A stretch of 64,000 nucleotides of DNA from VRUE01 sp963703235. GTDB taxonomy: Bacteria; Actinomycetota; Thermoleophilia; Solirubrobacterales; 70-9. Below are positions 31,599 to 39,751 of this stretch, piece by piece (within the stretch, counting starts at the first letter, position 1; each line of letters starts with the position of its first letter). The stretch spans positions 992,001 to 1,056,000 of the forward strand of contig OY969802.1 of the NCBI GenBank assembly GCA_963703235.1, in the 5' to 3' direction. A program made the translations under genes and the position numbers. The notes below the pieces were generated by a model. The model was not told the DNA's origin and ran no database searches. It saw only the letters and a program-made list of their open reading frames with translations.

Positions 31599-32770
31599 GA
31601 GCTGTCGCGGACGTCGCGCACGGTGATCCGGCCTTCGGCGCCGGAGCCTTCGACGTCGTCGAGATCGACGCCGAGCTCGTCGGCGATCTTGGCCGCGGCG
31701 GGGGTGGCGTTGTGCTTGAGCGCACGACGCTCGCGGCGTCGCTCCCCAAGCTCTTTCACCTTCCGGGTCGCGGCTAGGCCGATGTCTTTCGCCTCGTCCG
31801 ACGCCGCCGAGCCGATCTCTTTGGCGACCGTTTTCGCGGCGACTTTCGCCACCTGGCCGCCGCTCAGGGCGCCGGCGTCGAGGCCTTCGCCGGGAGCTTC
31901 TCCCTGAGCCTGTGCTTCCTGCTGTTGTTCTTCGCCGCCTTCCTGCTGACCGCCTTCCTGCTGGCCACCGCCTCCGGTTAGACCGCCAAGCGCCTGACCG
32001 CCCTGTTCGGCTAGGCCGCCCACGGCCTGGCCCGCCCCGCCGGCCGCCTGTCCGGCCTGCCCGACGAGCCCGCCGGCCGTATCGCCAAGCCCGCCGACCG
32101 CTTGGCCGACACCTTCGCCGGAATCGCCGACCGCCTGGCCGGCGCCTTCTCCGATCTGGCCCACCGCTTCGCCCGCGCCTTCGCCGATCTGCCCGACCGC
32201 CTGACCGGCGCCTTGGCCCACGTCTTCAACGGCTCCCCCCGCCCCGGCGCCGACGTCCTCCACTGCCTCGCCGGACTCGCCAAGCGCGTCTGCCGCACCT
32301 CCACCGATGTCCTCGATGGCCTGGCCGATGCTCTCCAGCAGGTCGGGATTGCGATCCACGGTCGTCATCACGCGATCGACTACCGCCGCGACGTGGTCGA
32401 GGCGGACTTTGACCAGCGCCTGCGCCTCGACTCCTTGGAGATCGAGCTCCACCTTGCCGAGCTGGACGTCGACACCGACGTTCAGCTTGACCAAGTTGAA
32501 GACTTCGGCTTTCAGAGCGACGTGCGCTTCCAGCTGCGAAAGCTTGAGGTGGAGCGAGTCGATCTTGACTACCGGCACGTCGAGCAACACGTCGGCGTCG
32601 GCCGTCAGCTCCTCCGGGTCCATGCTGGCGTAGGTCCGGTATTCGCGCTCGGCGACCGTTTCGTCGCCGTCGACGTTCTGCGCGAAGCGGTACTTCTCGG
32701 GTTTCTGCGAGGCGCTGCGGCCGTTGCTGGTCCGCCGTTTGGAGCTTTTCTTGGTTGCCTGGCGTGCCAT
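31595..32770 (-). CDS. Hendecad-repeat protein with N-terminal conserved module and C-terminal PSBD-like domain
   Basis: A 391-residue protein. Residues 1-40 are Lys/Ser/Arg-rich. Residues about 56-155 form a module (DVLLDVPVVKIDSLHLKLSQ ... LTVDRNPDLL type) shared with the next gene upstream. Residues about 155-275 are Gly-rich 11-residue repeats such as GQAVGQIGEGA, GEAVGQIGEGA, GQAVGDSGEGV. A Gln/Glu-rich linker follows. The last 40 residues (ATPAAAKIADELGVDLDDVE, then GSGAEGRITVRDV) look like a peripheral-subunit-binding (E3-binding) domain, normally found in 2-oxoacid dehydrogenase E2 chains. No enzyme domain is present. The function is not known; scaffold, granule-coat or envelope roles are guesses. 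Confidence 0.65.
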   Translation of the reverse strand: MARQATKKSSKRRTSNGRSASQKPEKYRFAQNVDGDETVAEREYRTYASMDPEELTADADVLLDVPVVKIDSLHLKLSQLEAHVALKAEVFNLVKLNVGVDVQLGKVELDLQGVEAQALVKVRLDHVAAVVDRVMTTVDRNPDLLESIGQAIEDIGGGAADALGESGEAVEDVGAGAGGAVEDVGQGAGQAVGQIGEGAGEAVGQIGEGAGQAVGDSGEGVGQAVGGLGDTAGGLVGQAGQAAGGAGQAVGGLAEQGGQALGGLTGGGGQQEGGQQEGGEEQQQEAQAQGEAPGEGLDAGALSGGQVAKVAAKTVAKEIGSAASDEAKDIGLAATRKVKELGERRRERRALKHNATPAAAKIADELGVDLDDVEGSGAEGRITVRDVRDSS

Positions 32771-33415
32771 CTAGTCGCTCCCTCCCCGTTGGCCGCCCCC
32801 CTGGGCGATTTTGCCGCCTGCCTGCTGCGCTCCTTTGCCGACCCCTTCGACCCCGCGGGCGGCGCCCTGGCCGACACCCGAAAGCCCTTGTTTGGCACCT
32901 TGGCCCAGCTGGCCGGCGCCCTGACCAACGCCCTGACCGAGGCCTTTGAGGCCTCCCTCGGCGCCCTCGCCGACGTTCTCCACCGCATCGCCGCTCTCGT
33001 CGAGAAGCTTCCCGGTCCCGCCGCCGACCTGCTCGATGCTGCGCCCGACGCTCCGCAGCAGCTCCGGGTTGCGATCGAGCGTCGTCAGCACCCGCTCCAG
33101 GATCGCCGTGACGTTGTCCAGGCGAGCCTTCAGCAGCGCCTGCGCTTCGACGCCCTCGATCTTCAGCTCGACCTCGCCCAGCCGTACGTCGGCGCCGACG
33201 CTGATGTTCACCAGCTTGCGCACCTGCGCAAGGACGGCGACCTGGGCGTGAAGGTCGTCGACTTCGAGGTCGATCTCGTCGACCTTGACGACCGGCGCGT
33301 CAACGAGGACGTCTGGGCCCTCGGAGATCTCACCGGGATCGGAGACCGAGTAGTCGGGGAACTCGTTTTTCGAACGCTTGCGACTCTTGGAGTCGCTTCC
33401 ATTGCTCCGTGCCAT
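32771..33415 (-). CDS. Hendecad-repeat protein, paralog of the neighbouring gene
   Basis: A 214-residue protein whose stop abuts the next start without spacing. After a basic N terminus it has the same 100-residue module as the downstream gene (DVLVDAPVVKVDEIDLEVDD, VGADVRLGEVELKIEGVEAQ, LTTLDRNPELLRSVG). The tail repeats a Gly/Gln 11-residue pattern (LKGLGQGVGQG, AGQLGQGAKQG, LSGVGQGAARG, VEGVGKGAQQA). It lacks the PSBD-like end. ATG 33415 has AAGGAAAG upstream. Unknown function; the shared module suggests co-assembly with its paralog. Confidence 0.65.
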   Translation of the reverse strand: MARSNGSDSKSRKRSKNEFPDYSVSDPGEISEGPDVLVDAPVVKVDEIDLEVDDLHAQVAVLAQVRKLVNISVGADVRLGEVELKIEGVEAQALLKARLDNVTAILERVLTTLDRNPELLRSVGRSIEQVGGGTGKLLDESGDAVENVGEGAEGGLKGLGQGVGQGAGQLGQGAKQGLSGVGQGAARGVEGVGKGAQQAGGKIAQGGGQRGGSD

Positions 33416-33439
33416 TTCTTTCCTTGTTCGCGCGAGTCG

Positions 33440-33961
33440 CTACTTCTGACTCGTCATTTGCTCGCGGGCCCGGCGAACCTCCGCGCTCAGCTCGCCAGCC
33501 TTGAAGCCCGCCTTGCCGATCTCCTTCGCCGTCTTGACAAGCGCCTTGGCGACCTTCGGCTTCGAGACGCCGACCTTCGGCATGCTCATCCGCTTGCGTG
33601 AGCCGTTTCGCGCCAGCGCCGCGCCCGCCGCTAGACCCGCAGCCGCTGCCGCGCCCGCGACAGCCGGACCTTTGGCTTTGCTCATCGGCCCTTTCGCTTT
33701 CTTCGCGACGCCCGCGACAGCCGAGCCCGACTCCTGAGCTTTGCGTTTGGCGGTGCTCGCAGCGCTGCTCATCGGCCCGCCCGAGCTCGCGCTGGATTTG
33801 CTCGATTTGGATTTGCTCGAACTCGATTTGCCGGCGTTGGATTTTTTGCTCGTGCTGGATTTCGACCGCTGCGAGCTCCCACCGGATTTGGTGGGACCGG
33901 GCGAGCGACCGTTCGACCGTTTGCTCGAACTGGAGTTCCTTCTCGTTTTCGTCTGCGCCAT
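33440..33961 (-). CDS. Lys/Ser/Ala-rich low-complexity protein, first gene of the hendecad-repeat operon
   Basis: A 173-residue, very basic protein. The first 60 residues are almost only Ser, Lys, Arg, Gly and Thr, like histone H1-type or nucleoid-binding tails. Then come Ala-rich stretches (GPAVAGAAAAAGLAAGAALA) long enough to be a weak membrane or amphipathic helix, and a C-terminal charged helix (VRRAREQMTSQK). ATG 33961 has a clear AAGGAAGG site. Possible roles: nucleic-acid binding or attachment of the complex formed by the next two products. No family recognised. Confidence 0.6.
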   Translation of the reverse strand: MAQTKTRRNSSSSKRSNGRSPGPTKSGGSSQRSKSSTSKKSNAGKSSSSKSKSSKSSASSGGPMSSAASTAKRKAQESGSAVAGVAKKAKGPMSKAKGPAVAGAAAAAGLAAGAALARNGSRKRMSMPKVGVSKPKVAKALVKTAKEIGKAGFKAGELSAEVRRAREQMTSQK

Positions 33962-34091
33962 TTCGCCTTCCTTTCAGGCGACGTCAAAGTCAGGCCGCCC
34001 CCCTTCGACCCCGTTATCCGCAGGTACCCAGCTCACAAGCGCCTAATCACGGCGTTCGGGACTGCACCGCGCCCTATAGCCTGCAACCGAG

Positions 34092-35378
34092 ATGGAGGCC
34101 TCCCCCCAGTCCAGCGATCGCGACTTCTCGGTCGTCGTCTTCGGCGCCAGCGGGATCGCCGGCCGCAACGTCGCCGCCTACCTCGCGCAGCACGAGGGCG
34201 AAACCGGCGCCCGCTGGGCGGTCGCCGGACGCGACCCGGCCAAGCTCGGGCGCATCCTCGGCGAGATCGGCGTCAGCGCCCCGGAGACGCTCGTCGCCGA
34301 CGTCGGCGATCCGGCCTCGCTGGCGGCAATGGCCTCGCGGGCGCGCGTCGTGCTCGACTTGGTCGGCCCCTACACGCTCCACGGCACGCCGGTGATCGAG
34401 GCCTGCGTCGCCAACGGCGCCCACTACGCCGACCTGACCGGTGAGATCCCCTTCGTGCGGCGCACGATCGACGCCTTCCACGAGCGCGCCACGGCCGCCG
34501 GGGTGAAGGTCGTGCAGGTGAGCGGCTTCGAGGCGCTGCCGCCCGACCTGGCGGTGCTGCTTGCGGCCGAGACGGCACGCGAGCGCTGGGGCGAGGAGCT
34601 TGCGGAGGCCGACGTCGTCGTGGCAACCCAGCAGCCCAAGGGTCGGCTCGGCCTCTCAGACCTGATCTCCGGCGGGACCATGCAGAGCTTGGCCGAGGCA
34701 ACCGCCGGCGAGGACTCCGAGCGGGTCACCGACCCGGCGGCGTTGATCGTCGACCTCTCGCTGGCTGCGGCAGTGCGAAATCGCAGCCCGATCTCGCTCG
34801 CCCCCCGCTCCAGCGCCAACGGCGACGCGATCGCCCCGATGACCCCGGCCGCCTTCATCAACCCGGCGGTGATCCATCGCACCATGGCGCTCGTCGCCGC
34901 CGACCGCGACGCCGAGCCGGTCCCCTTCCGCTACCGCGAGGGGGTCTCCATCCCCGGCAGCGCCGCCACCCTGCCGCTGCGCTACGCCGCCGCTGGCATG
35001 CTGGGCGCGACCCAGGCCGGCTTCGGCGCTCTCGCCCGGGCGCGGCCCTCGGTCCGCCTGCGCGCCGCCCGCGCAATGCGCCGCCTCTTCCCGGATTCAG
35101 GCTTCGGGCCGGCCGGCGAGCGCCTCGAGGACTGGTCCTGGCAGGTTGCCGTCGACGCCCGCACGACCAGTGGCCACTACATCCGTGTCGACGTCGACGC
35201 CGACGGCCATCCCGGCTACCTGACGACCTCGCGGATGTTCGGCGAGACCGGCCTGCTGCTCGCCGAGGACGGCGCCACGCCGGCACAGACCGGCTGCCTC
35301 ACCCCCGCCGCCGCGCTCGGCACGGCGCGCCTCGACCGCTTCGAGCGGGCCGGCATGCGCTTCAAGGTCTCTTCGTAA
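34092..35378 (+). CDS. Saccharopine dehydrogenase-like NAD(P)-binding protein
   Basis: A 428-residue protein with an N-terminal Rossmann fold (FSVVVFGASGIAGRNVAAYL) and GRDPAKLGRI, then SGFEALPPDLAVLL, as in the trans-acting enoyl-reductase / saccharopine-dehydrogenase-like proteins of actinobacteria (Rv2449c, Rv2953 type). In mycobacteria Rv2953 acts in phthiocerol/phenolic glycolipid synthesis; here there is no such cluster, so the substrate is open. CTATAG near 34075 and a short leader precede ATG 34092. It is divergent from the hendecad operon. Confidence 0.82.
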   Translation: MEASPQSSDRDFSVVVFGASGIAGRNVAAYLAQHEGETGARWAVAGRDPAKLGRILGEIGVSAPETLVADVGDPASLAAMASRARVVLDLVGPYTLHGTPVIEACVANGAHYADLTGEIPFVRRTIDAFHERATAAGVKVVQVSGFEALPPDLAVLLAAETARERWGEELAEADVVVATQQPKGRLGLSDLISGGTMQSLAEATAGEDSERVTDPAALIVDLSLAAAVRNRSPISLAPRSSANGDAIAPMTPAAFINPAVIHRTMALVAADRDAEPVPFRYREGVSIPGSAATLPLRYAAAGMLGATQAGFGALARARPSVRLRAARAMRRLFPDSGFGPAGERLEDWSWQVAVDARTTSGHYIRVDVDADGHPGYLTTSRMFGETGLLLAEDGATPAQTGCLTPAAALGTARLDRFERAGMRFKVSS

Positions 35379-35396
35379 CGGCGCTTCCGACTTCGA

Positions 35397-35412
35397 CCCC
35401 ACTCGGGTGGGG
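35397..35412 (+). terminator. Short hairpin after the saccharopine dehydrogenase-like gene
   Basis: CCCCAC-TCGG-GTGGGG lies 18 bases after the stop codon. The stem is only six pairs and no T-tract follows, so it is a weak candidate. Confidence 0.4.
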
Positions 35413-35486
35413 CAAATGTCGGATGCGCCGTCCCGAAAGGCGCGAAGCAACCTCCGGGCAGCGGTCCGCCTGCCCAGCGGACCCTG

Positions 35487-35536
35487 CATATCCGGAGATA
35501 CACGAGCCTCCTCTCCCTGTAGTAACCCCAGAAACG
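35487..35536. repeat. Intergenic repeat element, copy 2
   Basis: Resembles 30343-30390 across about 50 bases; the last 22 bases (35515-35536) are identical. It lies between convergent genes (34092-35378 and dxs), where neither strand has an adjacent start codon. The following bases (AACGTCCGCGAAGCGG...CCGTT) can form only a weak hairpin, unlike copy 1. No other feature is seen in 35413-35630. Confidence 0.6.
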
Positions 35537-35630
35537 TCCGCGAAGCGGGCCGGTTCCGTTATCACCAAGAAGGCCGCCGCGGAGGCTAACCGATTGAGCG
35601 CTTTGGTGCAAGCGTAAATTTGGGGGAGGC

Positions 35631-37658
35631 TCAGCGCAGCGCCGGCTCGCCCGAGTGGAGCGCCGCCAGCACTCGCTCGGCCACCGACTCTCCGGTCAGG
35701 CCGACCTCCTCGCGCAGCAGCGCCGGCTTGCCGTGGGTGACGTAGCGGTCCGGCAGGCCGACTCGCATCACCCGCGCCCGCTCCGCCGGCCGCTCGCCGA
35801 AGGCATCCTCGAGGTGCTCCAGCACTCCCGAGCCGAAACCCCCCGGCAGCACGTTCTCCTCGATCGTCACGATCAGGTCGTGGCCGAGGGCCAGCCGCTC
35901 CAGCAGCTCGGTGTCGAGCGGCTTGGCGAAGCGGGCGTCGGCGACGGTCGGTCGCAGGTCGTGGGCGGCGAGGACCTCCGCGGCCTGCAGCGCCACCGCG
36001 ACGCCGTAGCCGTAGCCGAGCAGAGCGACCCGCTCGCCGCTGGCCAGCAGCTCGCCGCTGCCGATCGGTACCTCGGCCGGCTCGGCCGGCAGCTCGACCC
36101 CCTCGGCCGCGCCGCGCGGATAGCGAAGCGCGGCCGGGCCCTCGTGGGCTAGCGCCGTGCGCAGCATGTGGACCAGCATCGCCTCGTCGCGCGGCGCCAT
36201 CACGACGACGTTGGGCAGCGCCCGGAAGTAGGAGACGTCGAAGGCGCCGTGGTGGGTGGGTCCGTCGTCGCCGACGAGGCCGGCGCGGTCCATCGCGAAG
36301 GTGACGTCGAGCTGCTGCAGGCAGACGTCGTGGACGAGCTGGTCGTAGGCGCGCTGGAGGAAGGTCGAGTAGATCGCACAGACCGGCTTCGCCCCCTGCA
36401 GGGCCAGGCCGGAGGCAAGTAGCACCGCGTTCTGCTCGGCTATGCCGACGTCGTAGTACTGCTCGGGCGCCTCGTCGGCGAGCTTTTGCAGGCCGGTCCC
36501 CCCCGCCATCGCCGCCGTGATCCCGACCACCCGCTCGTCCTGTTCGGCCTCGGCCACGATCGCGTCGGCGAAGACCTGCGTGTACTGGGGCGGCGAGCCG
36601 GCTGCGGGGGGCTTCTCCAGTCGCTCGGGAGCGATCGCATCGGGCGAGTCCGATTCCTTGACCGGAACCGGCTTCGGCGCCGGCGCTCCGTTGACGATCG
36701 AGTTCGGCTTCGCGGCGTGCCACTTCTCCATCCCCTCCAGCCCGCCCTCCTCGGCCGGGGCGAAGCCCTTGCCCTTGACGGTGTGGATGTGGACGACGAC
36801 CGGCCGGTCGGCGGCGAATGCCTCGCGCAGGGCCTCGCGCAGGGCGCCGACGTCGTGGCCGTCGATCACCCCCATGTAGGCGAGGTCCAGCTCCTCGAAG
36901 AAGAGGCCGGGCGCCCAGTAGGCCTTGATCGCCGACTTGATCTCCGGCCCTAGCCGCTCAATCCGCTTGCCGAGCCCGAGCGGCAGCTTGGTCAGCCGGT
37001 CCTCGACCTCCTCGCGGGCGTGCCAGAGGCGGCGGTTGAGTCGCACCCGGTTGAAGTAGCGCGAGAGGGCGCCGACGTTGGGCGAGATCGACATCCCGTT
37101 GTCGTTGAGGACGATCACGATCGGGGTCTGCAGGCCGCCCGCGGCCTGCATCGCCTCGTAAGCGACACCGCCGGTGAGGGCCCCGTCCCCGATCACCGCG
37201 GCGACGCGGCCGTCCTCGCCGATCCCCTTCCGCATCGCCTCCTTCAGCCCGACCGCGTAGCCGATCGAGGTCGAGGCGTGCCCGGCGCCCATGATGTCGT
37301 GCTCGGACTCGGCGATCGAGCAGAAGGGGGCGAGGCCGCCGTACTGGCGGATCGACGAGAGCTGCTCACGGCGGCCGGTGAGGATCTTGTGCGGGTAGGC
37401 CTGGTGACCGACGTCCCAGAGGATCTTGTCGCGGGGCGAGTCCATCAAGCTGTGCAGGGCGACCGCCAGCTCGCAGGTGCCGAGGTTGGCGCCGAAGTGG
37501 CCGCCTATCTCGCCGATCGTGTCGATCACCTCTGTGCGGATCTCCTGCGCCACCTGCCGCAGCTGCTCGTCGTCGAGCTCGTGGAGGTCGACCGGCGTGT
37601 CGATCCCCTCCAGCAATGAGGTCCCGTCCTGGCTGTCGGATTGCGGCTTCTCGCTCAT
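35631..37658 (-). CDS. dxs: 1-deoxy-D-xylulose-5-phosphate synthase
   Basis: A 675-residue thiamin-diphosphate enzyme that makes DXP from pyruvate and glyceraldehyde 3-phosphate, the first step of the MEP isoprenoid route. Motifs: WDVGHQAYPHKILTGR, the ThDP-binding GDGALTGGVAYEAMQAAGG and NDNGMSIS, a transketolase centre with MDRAGLVGDDGPTHHGAFD, and VTIEENVLPGGFGSG. A Pro/Lys-rich linker near residues 315-350 is slightly long. ATG 37658 overlaps the prenyl synthase stop, linking precursor and chain synthesis. Confidence 0.97.
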   Translation of the reverse strand: MSEKPQSDSQDGTSLLEGIDTPVDLHELDDEQLRQVAQEIRTEVIDTIGEIGGHFGANLGTCELAVALHSLMDSPRDKILWDVGHQAYPHKILTGRREQLSSIRQYGGLAPFCSIAESEHDIMGAGHASTSIGYAVGLKEAMRKGIGEDGRVAAVIGDGALTGGVAYEAMQAAGGLQTPIVIVLNDNGMSISPNVGALSRYFNRVRLNRRLWHAREEVEDRLTKLPLGLGKRIERLGPEIKSAIKAYWAPGLFFEELDLAYMGVIDGHDVGALREALREAFAADRPVVVHIHTVKGKGFAPAEEGGLEGMEKWHAAKPNSIVNGAPAPKPVPVKESDSPDAIAPERLEKPPAAGSPPQYTQVFADAIVAEAEQDERVVGITAAMAGGTGLQKLADEAPEQYYDVGIAEQNAVLLASGLALQGAKPVCAIYSTFLQRAYDQLVHDVCLQQLDVTFAMDRAGLVGDDGPTHHGAFDVSYFRALPNVVVMAPRDEAMLVHMLRTALAHEGPAALRYPRGAAEGVELPAEPAEVPIGSGELLASGERVALLGYGYGVAVALQAAEVLAAHDLRPTVADARFAKPLDTELLERLALGHDLIVTIEENVLPGGFGSGVLEHLEDAFGERPAERARVMRVGLPDRYVTHGKPALLREEVGLTGESVAERVLAALHSGEPALR

Positions 37659-38515
37659 TCGTTCCTGGTGAAGATGTAGTCGGCGACGCCCTTCAGGTCG
37701 CCCGTCTCGCCGTCGGCCTCCGCCAGCGCCTCGACCGCCCTGGCGTGCGACTCCGCCGCCAGCTCTCGCGCCCGCTCGAGCCCGAAGAGGCTGACGTAGG
37801 TGAGTTTGCCATGTCGCTCGTCGCTTCCATGGGGCTTGCCGAGTTGCTCGTCGCTTCCCGTCACGTCGAGGATGTCGTCGACGATCTGAAAGAGGACGCC
37901 GAGCTCGCCAGCGAACCTGCGATAGGGGATTGTCTCAGGTTCCGCCATTCCCTCGAGCGTGAGGACGATGCCAACCGAGGCGGCGATCAGACGGCCAGTC
38001 TTCAGCTCGTGCAGCGCCCGCAGCGCCTCCGCGTCGCCGGCCTCGGCGGCGACGTCGGCGTACTGGCCGCCGACCATCCCGTTGACCCCGGTCGCCGCGG
38101 TCAGCTCGCCCAGCGCGGCGAGGACGCGCGCCGGGTCGCCGGGCTGCGTGCAGAAGAGATGGATCGCCTCGGCGAAGAGCCCGTCGCCGGCGAGTATCGC
38201 GACGTCCTCGCCGAACTTGACGTGCGCGGTCGGCATCCCACGGCGCAGGTCGTCGTCGTCCATCGCCGGCAGGTCGTCGTGGATCAGCGAGTAGGTGTGG
38301 ATCAGCTCGATCGCCAGCGCCGCCGGCAGGTAGCCCTGCGGCTCGGCGCCACGGGCGCGGGCCGTCGCCAGCGCCAGCACCGGCCGCACTCGCTTGCCGC
38401 CGGCGAGCAGCGAGTAGCGCATCGCCTCCTCGAGCCCGCCCGTGCCGGTCGGCGCGGGAAAGCGCAGCCGCTCCAGCTCCGCGTCGACCAGCGAGCGCAG
38501 GTCCTCGGGGTACAT
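37655..38515 (-). CDS. Polyprenyl synthetase (farnesyl/geranylgeranyl diphosphate synthase type)
   Basis: A 286-residue all-helical prenyltransferase. It has GGKRVRPVLAL, the first Asp-rich motif HDDLPAMDDDDLRRG and the second QIVDDILD; FGEDVAILAGDGL is also typical. The two residues between the Asp pairs of the first motif (DDxxxxD) fit bacterial type-II FPP synthases (IspA). Start ATG 38515. It is coupled to dxs. Product chain length cannot be fixed from sequence alone. Confidence 0.92.
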   Translation of the reverse strand: MYPEDLRSLVDAELERLRFPAPTGTGGLEEAMRYSLLAGGKRVRPVLALATARARGAEPQGYLPAALAIELIHTYSLIHDDLPAMDDDDLRRGMPTAHVKFGEDVAILAGDGLFAEAIHLFCTQPGDPARVLAALGELTAATGVNGMVGGQYADVAAEAGDAEALRALHELKTGRLIAASVGIVLTLEGMAEPETIPYRRFAGELGVLFQIVDDILDVTGSDEQLGKPHGSDERHGKLTYVSLFGLERARELAAESHARAVEALAEADGETGDLKGVADYIFTRNE

Positions 38516-38531
38516 CAGCGCCGCGGACCGC

Positions 38532-38717
38532 TCACCGCTGATCGGAGCCCTGCGACTCGCGGATCCGCCGGTTGGCCTCCTCGACCGCCTCGGCGGAGAG
38601 CTCGGCCGCCTCGCGCGCCAGCTCCGCAGCCCGCTCGTCGCTCGCCTCCTCGCCCTCCAGCTCGGCGGCGATCGCGTTGAGCCGGGCCGAGATCTCGCGC
38701 AGCCGGGCGCTGCTCAC
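38532..38717 (-). CDS. Small coiled-coil protein, possibly XseB-like
   Basis: A 61-residue helical protein starting at GTG 38717 that overlaps the nusB stop (GTGA). The pattern LREISARLNAIAAELEGEEA and AEAVEEANRRIRES recalls the two-helix small subunit of exodeoxyribonuclease VII, and xseB often lies next to prenyl synthase and dxs genes. The match is weak and no xseA is in the window, so the name is not assigned. Confidence 0.5.
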   Translation of the reverse strand: MSSARLREISARLNAIAAELEGEEASDERAAELAREAAELSAEAVEEANRRIRESQGSDQR

Positions 38718-39094
38718 CGGGCCGCCTCCCGCTCGCGCACGGCGGCGCCGAGGATGCCGTTGACGAAGCCGGGTGCCTCGGCGCCGCAGTACCGCTTGGC
38801 GATCTCGATCGCCTCGTCGATCGCGACCTCGTCCGGGACGTCCTCGCTGTGCTCCATCTCGTACAGCGCCACCCGCATCAGGCAGCGCTCCAGCGGCGCG
38901 ATCCGCTCCAGCTCCCAGCCCTTGGAATGGCGGCCGACGATCGCGTCCAGCTCCTCCCGGTGCGCTTCGGCGCCTTCGGCCAGCTCGCGGGTGAACGGCC
39001 TCGCGTCGGCGACCAGCTCGGAGAGCGGGCGTCCGGTGACCTCGCGCTGGTAGCAGGCGAAGACGGCGTCGCGGCGCTGGTCGGATCGGCGCAT
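38714..39094 (-). CDS. nusB: Transcription antitermination protein NusB
   Basis: A 126-residue helical RNA-binding protein of the rRNA antitermination complex. It begins RRSDQRRDAVFACYQREVTG and has ERIAPLERCLMRVALYEM and VAIDEAIEIAKRYCGAEAP-GFVNGILGA, the conserved NusB blocks. Normal length. It lies 48 bases after efp, the usual actinobacterial order. Confidence 0.94.
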   Translation of the reverse strand: MRRSDQRRDAVFACYQREVTGRPLSELVADARPFTRELAEGAEAHREELDAIVGRHSKGWELERIAPLERCLMRVALYEMEHSEDVPDEVAIDEAIEIAKRYCGAEAPGFVNGILGAAVREREAAR

Positions 39095-39142
39095 CGACGC
39101 CTATTCTCGCGCCTCGGCCGGCTGTCCCGCGTCGTCGGGCTC

Positions 39143-39703
39143 CTAGGCGCGCGAGATGTACTCGCCGCTGCGGGTGTCGACGCGGACGCTCTCGCCCTCC
39201 TCGATGAAGAGCGGCACCTGGACCGTTACCCCGGACTCCAGCGTCGCCGGCTTGTTGCCGCCGCCGGAGGCGGTGTCGCCTTTCACGCCCGGGTCGGTCT
39301 GCGTCACCTTCATCTCGACCGCGCTCGGCACCTGCACGTCGCTCGGCTGCTCGTCGACGAAGAGGACGTCGACCTCGTCGTTGGGCAGCACCCACCGCAT
39401 CGTCTCGCCGACGACCTCGCCCGGGATCTCGATCTGCTCGTAGTCGCGGCTGTCCATGAAGACCGCCGCCTCGCCGGAGTCGTAGAGGTACTGCATCTTG
39501 CGCGACTCGGTGTGGACCGGCCGGAACTTCTCCCCCGCCCGGAACGTCTTGTCCTGCACCGACCCGTCGTCGATCTTGCGCAGCTTGGTCCGCACGAAGG
39601 CGCCGCCCTTGCCCGGCTTGACGTGCTGGAACTCGATGATCTTGAAGACGGCCCCGTCGATCTCGATGTGGCTGCCGTTCTTGAACTGGTTGGTAGAGAT
39701 CAC
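39143..39703 (-). CDS. efp: Elongation factor P
   Basis: A 186-residue three-domain translation factor that rescues ribosomes at polyproline. The loop that is modified in some bacteria reads HVKPGKGGAFVRTKL, with Lys32 at the tip. The C-terminal OB domain ends VRVDTRSGEYISRA. GTG 39703 has TAGGAT eight bases upstream and no ribosome site, so the transcript is probably leaderless. First gene of the efp-nusB-prenyl synthase-dxs run. Confidence 0.96.
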   Translation of the reverse strand: MISTNQFKNGSHIEIDGAVFKIIEFQHVKPGKGGAFVRTKLRKIDDGSVQDKTFRAGEKFRPVHTESRKMQYLYDSGEAAVFMDSRDYEQIEIPGEVVGETMRWVLPNDEVDVLFVDEQPSDVQVPSAVEMKVTQTDPGVKGDTASGGGNKPATLESGVTVQVPLFIEEGESVRVDTRSGEYISRA

Positions 39704-39751
39704 GGCGGCGAATCCTAGCCACTAGGCTTGGGTTACCAGGGGGAGATGAGA

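Noticed and set aside
31912..33601. Long plus-strand open frames opposite the hendecad operon
   Set aside because: Repeat-rich minus genes leave all frames open; the minus frames have ribosome sites, overlaps and paralogy.
35423..35617. Short open frame ending VITKKAAAEANRLSALVQA
   Set aside because: It looks somewhat coding, but it overlaps the repeat element, lacks a ribosome site and has no partner frame at the other copy.
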